Shown here piece by piece: positions 32,959 to 45,550 of a stretch of 64,000 bases of DNA. The translations under genes and the position numbers were made by a program. Under the pieces are notes generated by a model, which saw only the letters and a program-made list of their open reading frames with translations, made no database searches and was not told the DNA's origin. Location of the stretch: NCBI RefSeq assembly GCF_026210795.1, contig NC_089445.1:3038001-3102000 (forward strand). Reading direction: 5' to 3'. This DNA is from Rhizophagus irregularis (taxonomy: Eukaryota; Glomeromycota; Glomeromycetes; Glomerales; Glomeraceae). Position 1 is the stretch's first letter; every line of letters starts with the position of its first letter.

Positions 32959-34795
32959 ATTTTTAGGGGAGGGAAAAAAAATTTTTTTTTTTATAGTAAA
33001 GTGATAAACAAATTATACAAATTATATAAAGTAAACAATTATGGAAGAAGATAGAATTTTACATAAATGTTGGGCTTTTTTTTTAGTGCAAAAGATAAAC
33101 AAATGGATTATCACGTGGGTAAAAAAAAATTTAACGCAACACCGGCATACCGTTCTGTTGTGTCTATTGGATCCAATATTAAAAATTGTAAAATTATTGG
33201 CTAAAAAAAATTTATGTACACTCGGTTAATTGTACTACATTTATTATTAAAGTAATTTAACCATATATGTACTCCCGATAGTGCATGAATTTCTCCCTAT
33301 AATCTTCGTTATTATTTTGGCGTACAGAATTTCAAAGTTTTATTTAGAGAAAAAGTTTACTTTATTAATATCTTTTTTATGCACTTATTTAAAAAAAAAA
33401 TTCTTTTTTTTTTGTTCAAAGTAGTAAAAGAAGAAACACATTACGCTATGATACCGAAATTCATAAATGATTGACAAACTTCGTTTTAAAATAAAACTTT
33501 TATTATTTATTTGCGCACGTTTATTTATTCAAATATTTAAATTGAAAATCGTAAATATATCAGATATTAAGAATTTTAAACTAATAAATATCGATAATAA
33601 AATTTATTGAAACCCTTTTAAAAAAAAATAAAAAAAATTGATTTTTTCAAAATAATTTTTTAAAAATACAAAAAAATACGCTTTTTATTAATTTATAAAT
33701 AAAATTTTTTGGATATTAGTAAAAGCCAATTTATTTTTTAATGAGAAAATAAAATATGAATGAATGCGCAATGCTTGTATGCATTTGAAACAACTTTTGA
33801 ATTAAATTAAACAACATTCTTTTAAGAAGAAAATATAATAATAAATTAATCCTTTTAAATTATGTTTTGAGTGGATTTCACTTTATCATAACGGGTAGTA
33901 ATAGTTAATTTCAGGGACGAGCACTTATTAACGATTATTATACTATATTTTGAGGTCTATAAATTAAAAAATTTTCTACAAATTGTCATGGGAATGGACG
34001 GTATTTTAATGCTATATGAACTTAAAATTAGTAAGAATATAATTTTTCACTCTATTATTTTTTTTGAGGTAGAAAAAATCAACTTAACACCTGATATAAT
34101 GAGTTTTCTAAGAAGTAACTAAACTTAAAATTCTATTAGGTTATTATGTGTCCTCGAGTGTTATTGCAAAGACCTCATTTATATTCAGACATCACCTAAT
34201 CGTTAAAAAGCCGTCTTCAATAATTCAACTGATACAACAAAAACCAATCGTTGCATTAATAACAGGTAAGTATTACCCGCAACATTAAAGGATATGTTAA
34301 TTTATCATTTCACATCATTTAGAAAGTCTCTTATTATTTTTTAGTGTACATAACTAGAAGACGTGATCTTTAACAGTATAATAAGTCACAAATAATTTCG
34401 GCATTCAATCGTCAGACCTTATCACGGTTTAATATATTTTAAAGTGTTAAACATATTCGTTTATTTAAAATTACAATACAATCTTTTGAAGATCATTATC
34501 TATTTAGAAAGATTCGGGATGATCAGGGATGTCCCGAAAAGTTGCATTAGTAATTAATTTTAAATTATGTGTGACCGAACTTTATTATGGAATATTTGTG
34601 TTATGAAATTCGTCCAAAGAATTCTATTGTGACATTCTTAGGAAAAAAAACAAAAACCTCATAAACCATAAACATTTCTTAAGTTTTTGAATCTTTCTTA
34701 AAAAAAATACTCCAAATAAATAAAGTGTATTTTTCAAAGTAACGATAAACAAATATTAGTTATGTGGTTTTTTTAAAAAAAAAAAACTAATTGAT
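32959..34795. other. Intergenic DNA, upstream part of kinase unit A
   Basis: No gene is seen in 33.0-34.4 kb. From about 34420 the sequence resembles the region upstream of kinase copies B and C (GATCATTATCTATTTAGAAAG; CATAAACATTTCTTAAG). Confidence 0.55.
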
Positions 34796-36168
34796 AAGTT
34801 AAATTCACACCACCAGTAGAAGTTATTAATGATATTCATCGAGCTTGCAAAGAAAAACGAGCAAAAACAATGATATCAAGCGGAAATAAAATTATTGACA
34901 ATTTTGTAGAATCAATTGTAATGTGATGATGGAATTTATCCCATATGATAAATTCGATAATATAAAATTTATTGCCGAAGGAGGATTTAATTCTAAAAAC
35001 ATGAGTTTCAATTAGTTAAATGAGGTATTTTTATATCTTATCCTAGTAATGATTATTGCTTATATAAAATTATTAATTTATATTTATTATTTTAGCTCAA
35101 AATATATCATTCTTATTGTCTAAAAGAAAAAAAAGTAGACAAATCTACATTAATATATATTATGGAATAACTCAAAATCCCGTTACTCAAAATTTTATGA
35201 TAATTACAGATTATATTCATATCATTGTGGAAATATTTTTATTTTTATTGAAGGTCTATCAGCAGTAATTAGTTGATGATGAAGATAATGAAATATATGG
35301 TATTATTCCATATGTTGCTCCAGAGGTTTTGCAAGGACAAAAATATACTAAAGCTTTGGATATATATAGTTTCGGAATGATTATGAGGGAATTAATGACA
35401 GGCAGAAGACCTTTTTGTGATAAAAATCATGAAGCAGAACTTATTATTGAAATATGTGATGGAGTTCGTCCTCTAATTGTTACAAATGCACCTGAAGGTT
35501 ATGTTGAATTAATGCAAAAATGTTGGCATCCTGATCCAAATAAAAGACCACCAGTCACTGACTTAGAATATAAGATTCGCAAACTTTTGCTGGAAGATCC
35601 ATGTAAAATTATGAAATCACCAGATATTGGGCCTATAACAAATAATCCGCATGCTATCTATAAAAGCAAGACCTTTAAGTGAAATGATAAAATCTGCAGA
35701 GTCCACAAGAAATTTAATAAGTCAAAATATTACCTTAGAATTTAGTAAGTAATGCCCTAAATACATTTAGATATTAAGAATACTGTAATTACAAATTTAT
35801 TAATATAATTATCGGTAAATTTTATTTTTTCAAAAGAAAAAAGAAGACTGGATGACAATATGATTGGGAATGATAATAATTGTACGGTATACTCTTTTTT
35901 CTTGATTATTTTTAATAAACTTTATTATATTAACTAAAAAAAGACACAATATTTTAGATAATACTATTAAAAAAATTAAATCATTTAAAAATGAAAATAC
36001 TGGTAATTAAAAAGTTTTTTCTTTAATATATAATTTTTAATAAAAAAATAATAATATTCCTTATTTTCTTTAGAATATTTGACAAAAGAGCTTAAGTTTG
36101 ATATTGATGGAAATGAAAATATTACTGGGTTCAACAAAGAACAAATTAAGTTTATAATTAATGATTAA
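34796..36168 (+). pseudogene. Kinase array copy A, dead
   Basis: It corresponds to copy B but the start ATG reads AAG and most of the Cys-rich part is changed. Recognisable pieces: SSGNKIIDNF, EFIPYDKFDN, a broken glycine loop (FIAEGGFN) from which the lysine region is deleted, intron with TATTTTAG acceptor near 35096, ITQNPVTQNFMIITDY, then a deletion of the segment up to the HKD loop, and an open C-lobe (35329-35682: GQKYTKALDIYSFGMIMRELMTG, DIGPITNN). Tail exons remain at about 35842-35886, 35957-36001 and 36074-36168, the last ending in a stop. Several deletions and frame changes make it non-functional. Confidence 0.85.
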
Positions 36169-37979
36169 TATTTTTTTGATTGAATTGAAATTTATTATTA
36201 ATCATTTAATCTGATTATGTTATTAGGGAAATTGGGTTTGATATTTAGTTTTTTTTTCGATTTCAAGATTTACAATTTTACAATTTTATTATGTAGAAAA
36301 TTTACTTATTAGGAATATTGTATATTTTGAGATCATATTTCATATTTATTTTGTTTATTTCTATATAATAAATATTACAAATAAATATAATATTTAACAG
36401 ATAATGATGTTTTTTTATAATTGATTATTTTGAAATCATGAACTTAGTCTACTTTGATTGAAATAGACTAACAAATAAACAATCATGAATAACCGGAAAA
36501 TTTTATTCATTAACAATCAAATTGATGGTTTAATAAACTTTACCTTTATAAATTGTTACTTTCCCTATATATAATACAATATGTTAATAAAAAGAAACCC
36601 TTATTATAAATATTTAAAAGAGATATACACCGTAGAGCCACGACTCGGGTATCAATTAGGTATGATAGATTAGATAGATTTAAGAGCAAATAACTTACGC
36701 GTTTTTTGTAGATAAATTATCCAAGTCAGTATTAAATAGGAACAAGCTGTGTAATTTACTCGTGCATTGTCTTTTTCTTTGCTACTTTATTTCTAGTTGA
36801 AATTAATTTTGGCTGAATTAAGGATCTGGTCAAATTGTTTTATATCGGCCTCTTAGATGATGATTTTCTGGGACCCATGTTCTACGGATTTTCTACATCT
36901 AAATTTAAATTCGGGAAAGTTATCATATATTAGAATTACAATATATGACATCTAAAGTTTGATTTGAAATAAAAGATTCAAGATCCATTCGCAGCAGAGC
37001 TTGTAGTTTTGTTAGACCAAATACACCACTATGTTAATTTAGATAATTTGTATTGAATATTTTTCTTTTATTATTTAACAGCAGAAATTGAATATGATAA
37101 TATTGGCCAATCTCGTATCAAGTGAGAAAAAAAAAATATATTTCGTATATTTACTAGTTATTATAAGTTATATTACCGAAAAAAACTAATCTAGATATTA
37201 ATATACAAAAATTAATAGACTTTGTATAATTGTTAGTATGATTATACATATAATTATAAAAGTAATAAATTTATCCTTATTGAAAAATCTTAACCTCTTG
37301 AAATCTAAAACAAATAGTAAATTTATAATTAAATAATTAAATCATCTTATCTTATTAATCTTAAATAATTTTTAAAGCATGAAAAGTATTTTTGGAATGC
37401 TGCGGATCTGACTCACTTGATGATCGACATTCCGATCATCAATTAATTTATAATTCGGGCCAAAATTTAGTATTAAGAGATAGACAAATCACCACGTGAT
37501 TTTATCCAACAAAATACAGCGCATGTGATCCCACAGAAACTCCAATCGAATTACTATTGACTATAGAGTCGTATTTAATGTTAATATTAATATTGTCAAT
37601 TCATATTTAGAATTTTATATGTCTGATCTTTTAATGATCATCATCTATTTTAGAAAATTCGAAGGTTGCATTAATTAAATTGTGTGACGTCAAACAAATG
37701 TGATATTGTGATTTAATAGTTACTCATTATATAATTTATAATTACAAATAAATATTTATTAATACAAATATTCCACGATAAAGTTCCATTGGAACCATAT
37801 AAATATATTGAACTTGTCTATTATGATATTCTTAGAAAAATACCCTCCATAAACATAAACATTTGTTTAAATTCTAGAATCTTACTCAAAAATACTTCAA
37901 ATAATAAAGTGCATTTTTTATAAATTACATGAACACATTGCTTTTTTTTTTAAAAAAAAAACAACATAACTAATTAAAT
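36169..37979. other. Intergenic DNA of the duplicated kinase unit
   Basis: Blocks here recur downstream of copy B, for example TTTTATTCATTAAC near 36505 and 40170, and ATTACCGAAAAAA near 37173 and 40706. The duplicated unit is therefore about 3.3-3.6 kb and includes flanks. No separate gene is seen. Confidence 0.6.
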
Positions 37980-39800
37980 ATGTCAAATTCACATCGTCAT
38001 ATGGAATATAAGTGTAATATTTATCGGACTTGTAAAATATGTAAAGAAAAACGAGTAAATTCAATATTTCCATCGAGCGAAAATAAAATTGTTGACGATT
38101 TTATTAAATCCACACAAATCAATGGTAATGTGATAATGGAATTTGTCCCGTATGATAAATTCAAATACGTAAAATTTATTGCTGAAGGAGGGTTTAGTAA
38201 AATTTATAGGGCCAATTGGATTGATGGCCCAGTAATTGGTTGGAATCATAAAGAACAAAAGTATATTCGTGGTCGTCACAAATTAGTTGCTCTTAAGGAC
38301 CTCTATGATTCTGAAAACATAAGCTCCAAACAGCTGAATGAGGTATTTTTATATCTTATCTTGGTAATGATTATCGTTCCATATAATCTTAATTTGTACT
38401 TATTATTTTAGCTCAAAATATATTATTCTTATGGTCTAAAAGAAGATATTGGACTAGCCCTATAAAAAAAGAATGTCCGGAAATTGTAGCTGAAAACGTC
38501 CGGAAAATGTTTATTTGTCTGGAATATGTCCGGAATATTGCAATATTCCGGACGTTGGAAAATTTCCATTTTCCGGAAAATGTCCAGAAAATGTCTAGGA
38601 GGGTTCAGACCCAGCGTCCAGAAAGTGTCCGGAATATTGCAATTTTCTGGACGTTTTCCGGACACACGGACATTTTCCGGATGTTTTTAGCTACAATTTC
38701 CGGACATTTTTTTTTTACAGGGTAGTCTACATTAATAAATATTATGGAATAACTCAAAATCCTGAAACTCGAAAGTTTATGATAATTACAGATTATTGCA
38801 GTTTAGAGGATCTTACACATTATATAACTAATAATTTTTTTGATATTACTTGGTCACATAAGTTACGCAAATTATATGATATTCTATCCGGACTTATACA
38901 TATGCATAAAGCAAATATTATTCACAAAGATTATCATAGTGGGAATATTTTTATTGAAGGTTTATCAGCAGTAACAGGTGATTTAGGATTAAATAAATCA
39001 TCATTTGATGATGATGATGATAATGAGATATACGGTATTATTCCATATGTTGCTCCAGAGGTTTTGCAAGGACATAATTATACTAAAGCTTCAGATATAT
39101 ATAGTTTTGGTATGATCATGTGGGAATTAATGACAGGTAGAAGACCTTTTTGGGATCGAAATCATGATACAGAACTTATTATTGAAATATGTGATGGCCT
39201 TCGTCCTCCAATCACTACAAATGTACCTAAAGGCTATATTAAATTAATGAAAGAATGTTGGAATCCTGATCCCAAGAAAAGACCAACGGCCACTGACATA
39301 GGACTTAAAATTTACAGGCTTTGGCTGGATGAAGGTAAAAATCCGTGTAAAATTGTGAAATCGCAAGATATTGGGCCCATAACAAATAACCCAGGTGCTA
39401 TATACAAAAGCAGACATTTAAGTAAAATGGTAAAATCTGCAGAGTCCACAAGAACCTTAGGATTTAGTAAGTCATGTTTTAAATACATTTGGATCTTAAG
39501 AATAATTCCAAATTTTATCAGTATCATTATCGGTAAGTTTCATTTTACGGTATTACTATTTTGATTTTTTTAATGAATTTATTATACTAACCAAATAAAA
39601 ACACAATATTTTAGATAATACCATAAAAAAATTAAATTACTTGAAAATAAAAATACTGGTAATTAAAAGACATATTCCTTTTATTATATAATTTATATAA
39701 TAATGATTTCCTTATTTTCTTTATTTGTTTAAAGAGCTTTAAGTTTGATATTGATGAAAATGTGAATTCTATTGGATTCAACAGTGGTAAGTAAACAAAT
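37980..39800 (+). pseudogene. Kinase array copy B, split by a MITE
   Basis: Exon 1 (37980-38342) starts MSNSHRHMEYKC, has CxxC Cys pairs (CNIYRTCKICK), FVPYDKFKYV, glycine loop GGFSKIYR and VALKDL. Exon 2 starts at 38412 and reads LKIYYSYGLKEDIGL up to the insertion at 38458, where the frame reaches a stop after two codons. It resumes at 38726 (VYINKYYGITQ) and is open through IIHKDYHSGNIF, GDLGLNK, APEVLQG, DIYSFGMIMWELMTG to 39466. Tail exon 39615-39658 lacks one base compared with copy A, and the next acceptor is damaged. The kinase core would be complete without the insertion. Unless splicing removes it, the gene is inactive. Confidence 0.85.
38458..38722. mobile_element. 265-bp MITE inside kinase exon 2
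   Basis: Ends are CCCTATAAAAAAAGAATGTCC and its approximate complement ending TTTTTTTTTACAGGG; the paired arms extend through TCCGGAAATTGTAGC. Flanking TAG (38455-38457, 38723-38725) is a 3-bp duplication, since paralogy and frame predict a single GGACTAGTCTAC at the empty site. Inside are many TGTCCGGAA units and a perfect 26-bp palindrome (38528-38553, half-site GTCCGGAATATTG). No coding capacity; family not certain. Confidence 0.9.
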
Positions 39801-41444
39801 TAAGTTGGTTAAAATTTAAAATTTTTTGATTGAATTCAAATTTATTATTAATCATTTTAATCAGATTATGTCACAAGGGAAATTGAGTTTGATATTTAAT
39901 TTTTTTTTCGATTTCAAGTTTAAACAACTTTAGTATGCAGAAAGTATTTTCTTTATTAAAAATATTGTATATTATAAGGTCATGTATTTCATATTTTATT
40001 TGTCTATTATTAAATATCACAATAAATATAATAATATAACTGAACAAATAATGATATTATTTATATTTGATCATTTTTGCTTATTCGTGTTTTTAAAGAG
40101 AAATAGACTATCGACTATCGAGTATTTTCTAATATTTTAATAAAACAATCATGAATAACAGAAAAATTTTATTCATTAACCATCAAATTAATGATTTAAT
40201 AAACTTTAAATTTAAAAATTGCTATCTTCTATTTATGTAATGTGTTACCATTAACATTTAAAAGAAATATACAATGAAACACAAAATTTAATTGACTATT
40301 TTGTTTGAGCCATGAACTCGGTAATTAATTAATTAGATAAATTTATAGTAAGAGTAAATAATTTTGCACTAATTAATAAAATAGTTGCCTTCCTACTATT
40401 TATAACTTTTTAATTTAAAAAGTAATATTTAATAATGTAGTTTTTTATTTTTTTGAATATTTCTATGTATACCAATAGTGAAAAAGTGTATATTTTTTTG
40501 CCAAATTTTGCCTTGTTACACGACTTTATCTCTAACTTTAATCAGTAAATTTGCATAATTTTGGTATCAAAAGATTCTTTCTTTAAAAGAACCATTTTTT
40601 TCTATATTATTTATAATATTAACTTAATAAAATTATAATATAAAGTTTAAAACATAGTCGGATATGACCTCAACTATAATTATCCGGGGTCCTGGTAGAT
40701 TACATTACCGAAAAAACTAATTTAGATATTAATATACCGTGTCTCAAAGTCAATAGACTTTTTTTACTCATTACTTCATTATTGTTATGCAGGATAAGTA
40801 ATTATAAAGGCAATAAATTTATCCTTTTTTTTAAAAAAAAAAAACTCTTGAAATATAAAAAAGAGGGAGACGAAAAATTGACCACGTAATATTTAGCCAA
40901 TAAAATACAATTCACATGACCATTTAGTAATCCCAAGCCAGAGCTAAAATCAAACAAATCCTTTAAGACCGTATTATTTCCTTATCCACAATACTAATAT
41001 AAATATGATCAATTTGCATAAAAAAAGAGGTATATAATCAAAAAAGGAAAATGAAGGGCGAAAAAGGATGACGTAGGTGGATGAAAGGAAGGAATATTAC
41101 ATGGGTTAACTATCAAACCGTCTAGTGCATTACAATAGAATATCCTTCGTTACGCTCCGGACAATTATTGAATGATTAAATTAAAAAATAGCCACGTAAA
41201 TATATAATTATATGCATCTGACCCTTTGACGATCGTCATCTATTTGGAAGATCGGATTTAATTTAAACTGTGTTACAGAACTTTATTATTATTTGTATTA
41301 TGCAATTATCTTTACTATTCTCCTATACGCTAATGTACTTATATTTCTGAACCAATAAAATATATAATTTGTCCAAAGAATTCGATTTAGGAAAAAATAC
41401 TAGTTTAATGTTTACTCCCTTAATGATCCATATACGGTTGTTGA
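39801..41444. other. Intergenic DNA between kinase copies B and C
   Basis: It carries the duplicated flank of the kinase unit up to about 40900 and then the upstream part of copy C (GATCGTCATCTATTTGGAAG near 41230). No gene is visible. Confidence 0.55.
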
Positions 41445-41610
41445 TTTACGCATCAAGCTGATCATTTGTTTAATGGGAATTAATGGAATTTCTAACAAAA
41501 TTTCCAGAATTCAAATAAAGAATTCTTCAATCTTATGTTCACCAAATAATGGAGAAAAAAAGTATATAAATATAAGAGATCATATTTTAAACGTTCTTTG
41601 ATTTATTATA
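41445..41610 (+). promoter_or_regulatory. Conserved upstream block of kinase copy C
   Basis: GCATCAAGCTGATCA, then AAAATTTCCAGAATTCAAA, AAGAATTCTTCAAT, TATA-like TATATAAATA and GAGATCATATTTTAAA appear in the same order as upstream of the minus-strand kinase at 7.06 kb. Confidence 0.55.
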
Positions 41611-41664
41611 AATCAATCAATTAACTATAATAAACTAAAAACTGACTTTTTGATATCGGATAAC

Positions 41665-42440
41665 ATGTCTTCAGATAATATAACACAAAACACAACTAAA
41701 TCAAAATCCAAATATAAAAAATGTAATGAATGCGATCGATATAAAAAATATTTCAATGAAATTCATCAAATTTGTTGTTTATGTTATGAAATTATTATAC
41801 CAAGTGGAAATGGTAAAATGGTATTTGTTCCTTATGATAAATTCAAAGATGTAGAATTTGTTGCTGAAGGAGGATTTAGTGAAATATATAAAGCAACTTG
41901 GATTGATGGTCTAATAGCTAACTAGAATGTGGAAAAGTACAAGTTTTGTCATAAAAGTGTAAATTTAGTAGCTCTCAAGGAACTCAACAATTCAAAAAAC
42001 ATCAGTTCTAAAGACTTAAATGAGGTATAATATCCTCTTTGATTTTTGCTTGTTGATATATGACTATAAATAATAATCTATTTTTTTTTTTTAGCTCAAG
42101 ATATCTTATAATATTAGCTTAAAAAAACATAATATTTATATCAATGAATATTATGGAATCGCTCAACATCCTATTACGCAAAATTTTATGATAATTACAA
42201 ACTATTATGAGTTAGGAGATCTTACACATTACATAACTAAAGATTTTTTTAATATTAGTTGGGAAGATAAACTAAAGAAGCTACGAGATATCGCAACTGG
42301 AATTAAAGTGATACATACTTCAAATATTATTAATAATTTTTTCCAAAAACTAACAGGCGATCCAGGACTAAGTAAATTATCTTTAAATTATAAGTAAGTT
42401 TGATATTGGTGATAATGTAATTTCCGAATCCAAAACAATG
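41665..42440 (+). pseudogene. Kinase array copy C, dead
   Basis: It is most similar to the minus-strand kinase at 5.2-7.1 kb, not to copies A and B: MSSDNITQNTTKSKSKYKKC, CNECDRYKKYFNEIHQICC, PYDKFKDVEFVAEGGFSEIY. A stop replaces the expected Trp after LIAN (near 41923), the segment between PSGN and GKMVF is deleted, and after HTSNII the HKD loop is deleted; the frame reaches DPGLSKLS and ends at 42397. A tail-like piece (FDIGDNVISESKTM) follows directly, so the C-lobe is missing. The intron before LKISYNI (acceptor near 42094) is intact. Confidence 0.85.
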
Positions 42441-44340
42441 GTAAGTGAATTACATATAATTAATAATTAATAATTTCAAATTTATTATTATATGTAAATT
42501 ATGTAGCTAGGGATATTAGGTTTGATTTTTAATCTTTTTTTTGATTTTTAGTTTAATTATATTTAAATCTTTTAAAAAATTATCTTTAGGTTACATATAA
42601 ATGAAATAAATCAGCTTACACCTGACATTAATTGGCTGTCTAGATGCTTAGTAATCAATAATTACAAAAACCAAACATTCAGACGATACACGTTCTTTGA
42701 TAAAGTTCTAGGCAAAATAATACTTTTTAGGTTTTTCATATTTTTTTGCGGTTGGCGTAACCTTTTTACCGCGTATTTTCTTTTTTTTTTGTTTTTTTGG
42801 CGAATCACGTCACTTTAGTGACCTTGGTTACGTAGTTAGATTGTTAGATTATAATCTGCTCAATGTAACCCTGCCATCTTTATTAATTTTATTTCTATTA
42901 ATGACAGATAAAGCTAAAAATTATTTTTTTACTTGTAATTATAAATTGTTCCCATGCTTTATTATTAATTGTTCTTATATTACTTGACTCTCATCCTTTT
43001 CATTTAGATTTTATACTTGCAGACTTGAAATTCAGGTAATGTGAAGCCAATGGTATTAGGTATTTTTATTTTTTTTCAAGATTTCATATAATCTACTAAA
43101 GAAATTAAATAATATTGTAAGTTTAGTATCCATAAAAAAATTATTATAGTAACAAATTGAAAGTATAATTGATCAATCTTATCGAGCATTATTGTTCATT
43201 TCTTAATTGTCAAAAGCGGAAATAAAAGAATTTTAGTAAAGAAGGGAATAATATATATAGCGCCCAAAATTTGATTTGGAAATGTATTATCACGTGAATA
43301 AAAATACGTATACACTCATAATCGTGAATTTTCTTAATACTGTAATAACGCGTATTATTTTTTTAAAAAAAATTTCACATAATACCAAATATCAGAAAAT
43401 ATCTAGTTATTATTATATTTATTTTAAACTTTCAAACGAAGCTTTTATGATTGTTTTTTTTACACTATTCAATTAAGACTTTATTATAATTATAGGACTT
43501 AACATGAACGTACTACCGGAATATTACACAAAATACTTCACGGTCTAATTTTTTTTCCATTTTTTTTCGTATGAATCTTGTTTAAGATACCGTATTGTAC
43601 AAACTTATAACGAAAATAATATGATTCTGATTTCGGATAAAAATCACATATGTACCATTCAATGCATATTTTAAAAATACACTTAATATTTTTTAAAAGC
43701 TAATAAAATAAAGGTATTGCGGTCATCAGTGGTAAAATTATGATGTAATGCCAACTAGTGTTTATGATTTTTAATTCTGGCCAAAAGTACATCGTAATCG
43801 CCACCTATAGCAATTTTTATAAAACAAACTCAGCACTGATAAATATAAACTTATATTTGTTATCTTATTATTATTTACAATAAAGTAAAACGTTTGATAA
43901 TTTATTTCAAATACTTCAGGACAAATAAGCTGCATCAATTATAAGATATACAGTATAGAAATGATAAAGTAAAAGTCGTAACTTAAAATGATATATTACT
44001 AACCGAAATTTTATAATTAATTTTTTTATCCCTATCAACCAAAATATAATACCTGAAAACTGAACAAAATGAAAAAATTTCAATTATTTTAATTATTTTA
44101 AAACAATAAAAAGATATTATTGGGCGTTTTTTATAAAACTAGTAACGATTTTGTTGATCATTTGTTGATCATTTATTTTTAAATTTATTATAAATTTTGT
44201 CACGAGATTTTCTATGGAAATCATTTCTCAATTTGTTATTAAAACACCTGCTGAATTGCCTCGAAATTGAAAATCATTTCTCTTTTTATAAAAAAATTTC
44301 CTTTTTGGTAAAAAACTCTCAAATTAATCTTATAACTTTA
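42441..44340. other. AT-rich intergenic DNA
   Basis: A stretch at about 43715-43850 (GGTATTGCGGTCATCAGTGG ... AATTCTGGCC) looks like a degenerate relative of the 430-bp MITE at 22.4 kb. No gene is seen. Confidence 0.5.
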
Positions 44341-44460
44341 TATGACAATGACAATGACAATGTCAATGACAATGTCAATGTCAATGTCAATGTCAATGTC
44401 AATGTCAATGTCAATGTCAATGTCAATGTCAATGTCAATGTCAATGACAATGACAATGAA
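44341..44460. repeat. Hexanucleotide microsatellite
   Basis: About 20 units of TGTCAA with TGACAA variants at both ends. The period of six keeps all frames open on both strands, which creates misleading DNDNVNV and DIDIDI frames. Confidence 0.95.
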
Positions 44461-45550
44461 AAAAACTTCTAATGCCAACTTTTCGCAAAAACTCTTCCTG
44501 TGCCACTGAAAATACCTGTTAAATTGAGACATCATTCAATATTTGCATGTTTTCATTTGTTTGCTGATCAATTTCGCTATTATAATATTATTTACTGTTG
44601 TAGCATTTTCGCTATAATTTAAAAAATTTTTAAATAATTTTAACAAAAAACATTTTATTGTTAATTAATAAATTATAGTTTTTCAATTTGATTTTTAAAA
44701 TGTTAATTTTAAAATAATACATGTATTATGACAATTTCTCTCTATAAAAAAAATAAAATAAATAAAATAAATAATAAGTAGAGGTTAGAACCATCCAAAA
44801 AAACCTTAACCAGTTAATATGAAAAATATTTAAAATTTTTTTTTACTTAAAATTATACCAATTTTCGATTTTACTAACGCTAATACATTTAGTTGAAAAA
44901 AGACTATTTGAATCACTACCATTATTAATAAATAGGAAAAAATTCGGTATTAAATTTTGAGTTTGGAAACATATAACTGAATTACTAAGTCTCTGGGCAG
45001 CATTAAGTAAATCTGATCAGAATTACTGATATATTTATGGTCAAAACAGTTTTAACCAGTTAATCCTGCTAATAAGATCCTTATGTTAATTAAATTTTGA
45101 CAATAATTTGTCTTATGGATTATAAAATTTTGATATTTAACACTTTTGGGATTATAGAATTTGATTATGAGGATAATGCACCATTGGAATTTTAATGGAT
45201 GAGTTCCCTTCAGTGTACAAAAAGTTTTAGAAAAATTCCGAAAATCTTCTGAAAAATACTACAATCTGCAGTAAAATGTCCAAAATTATTCAAGATTTAA
45301 AAAATTTACCAGATTTTTCAAAAACCTTTTAGAAAATCTGGCAAAATTGAGTAGATTTTACGCTGGCCCCCTTTCTTGAAGTGATACAATTAATTATGAT
45401 AATCAAGTTTTTTCATCTTGTACTTTACCAATTATATAAAAATCTGTAATGCTTTATTCACATTTATAGATAGTTTGCAGGTGTTTTTTTCTCTACACTC
45501 AAAATAATATAAAATCTTTCAATTTTTTTTTATCAAAAAAATTAAAAAAA
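44461..45550. other. AT-rich intergenic DNA
   Basis: It holds an AATAAAATAAAT simple repeat near 44750 and degenerate TTAACCAGTTAA blocks. The last 120 bp are presumably the promoter of the following gene. Confidence 0.5.

Noticed and set aside
33041-33229. 62-codon open frame
   Set aside because: Long Lys/Ile runs from A-rich DNA and no similarity to anything recognised.
38429-38725. Two opposite open frames of about 75 codons
   Set aside because: They coincide with the MITE and its inverted repeats.
44197-44535. DNDNVNV and DIDIDI frames on both strands
   Set aside because: Produced by the six-base microsatellite; a period divisible by three keeps all frames open.
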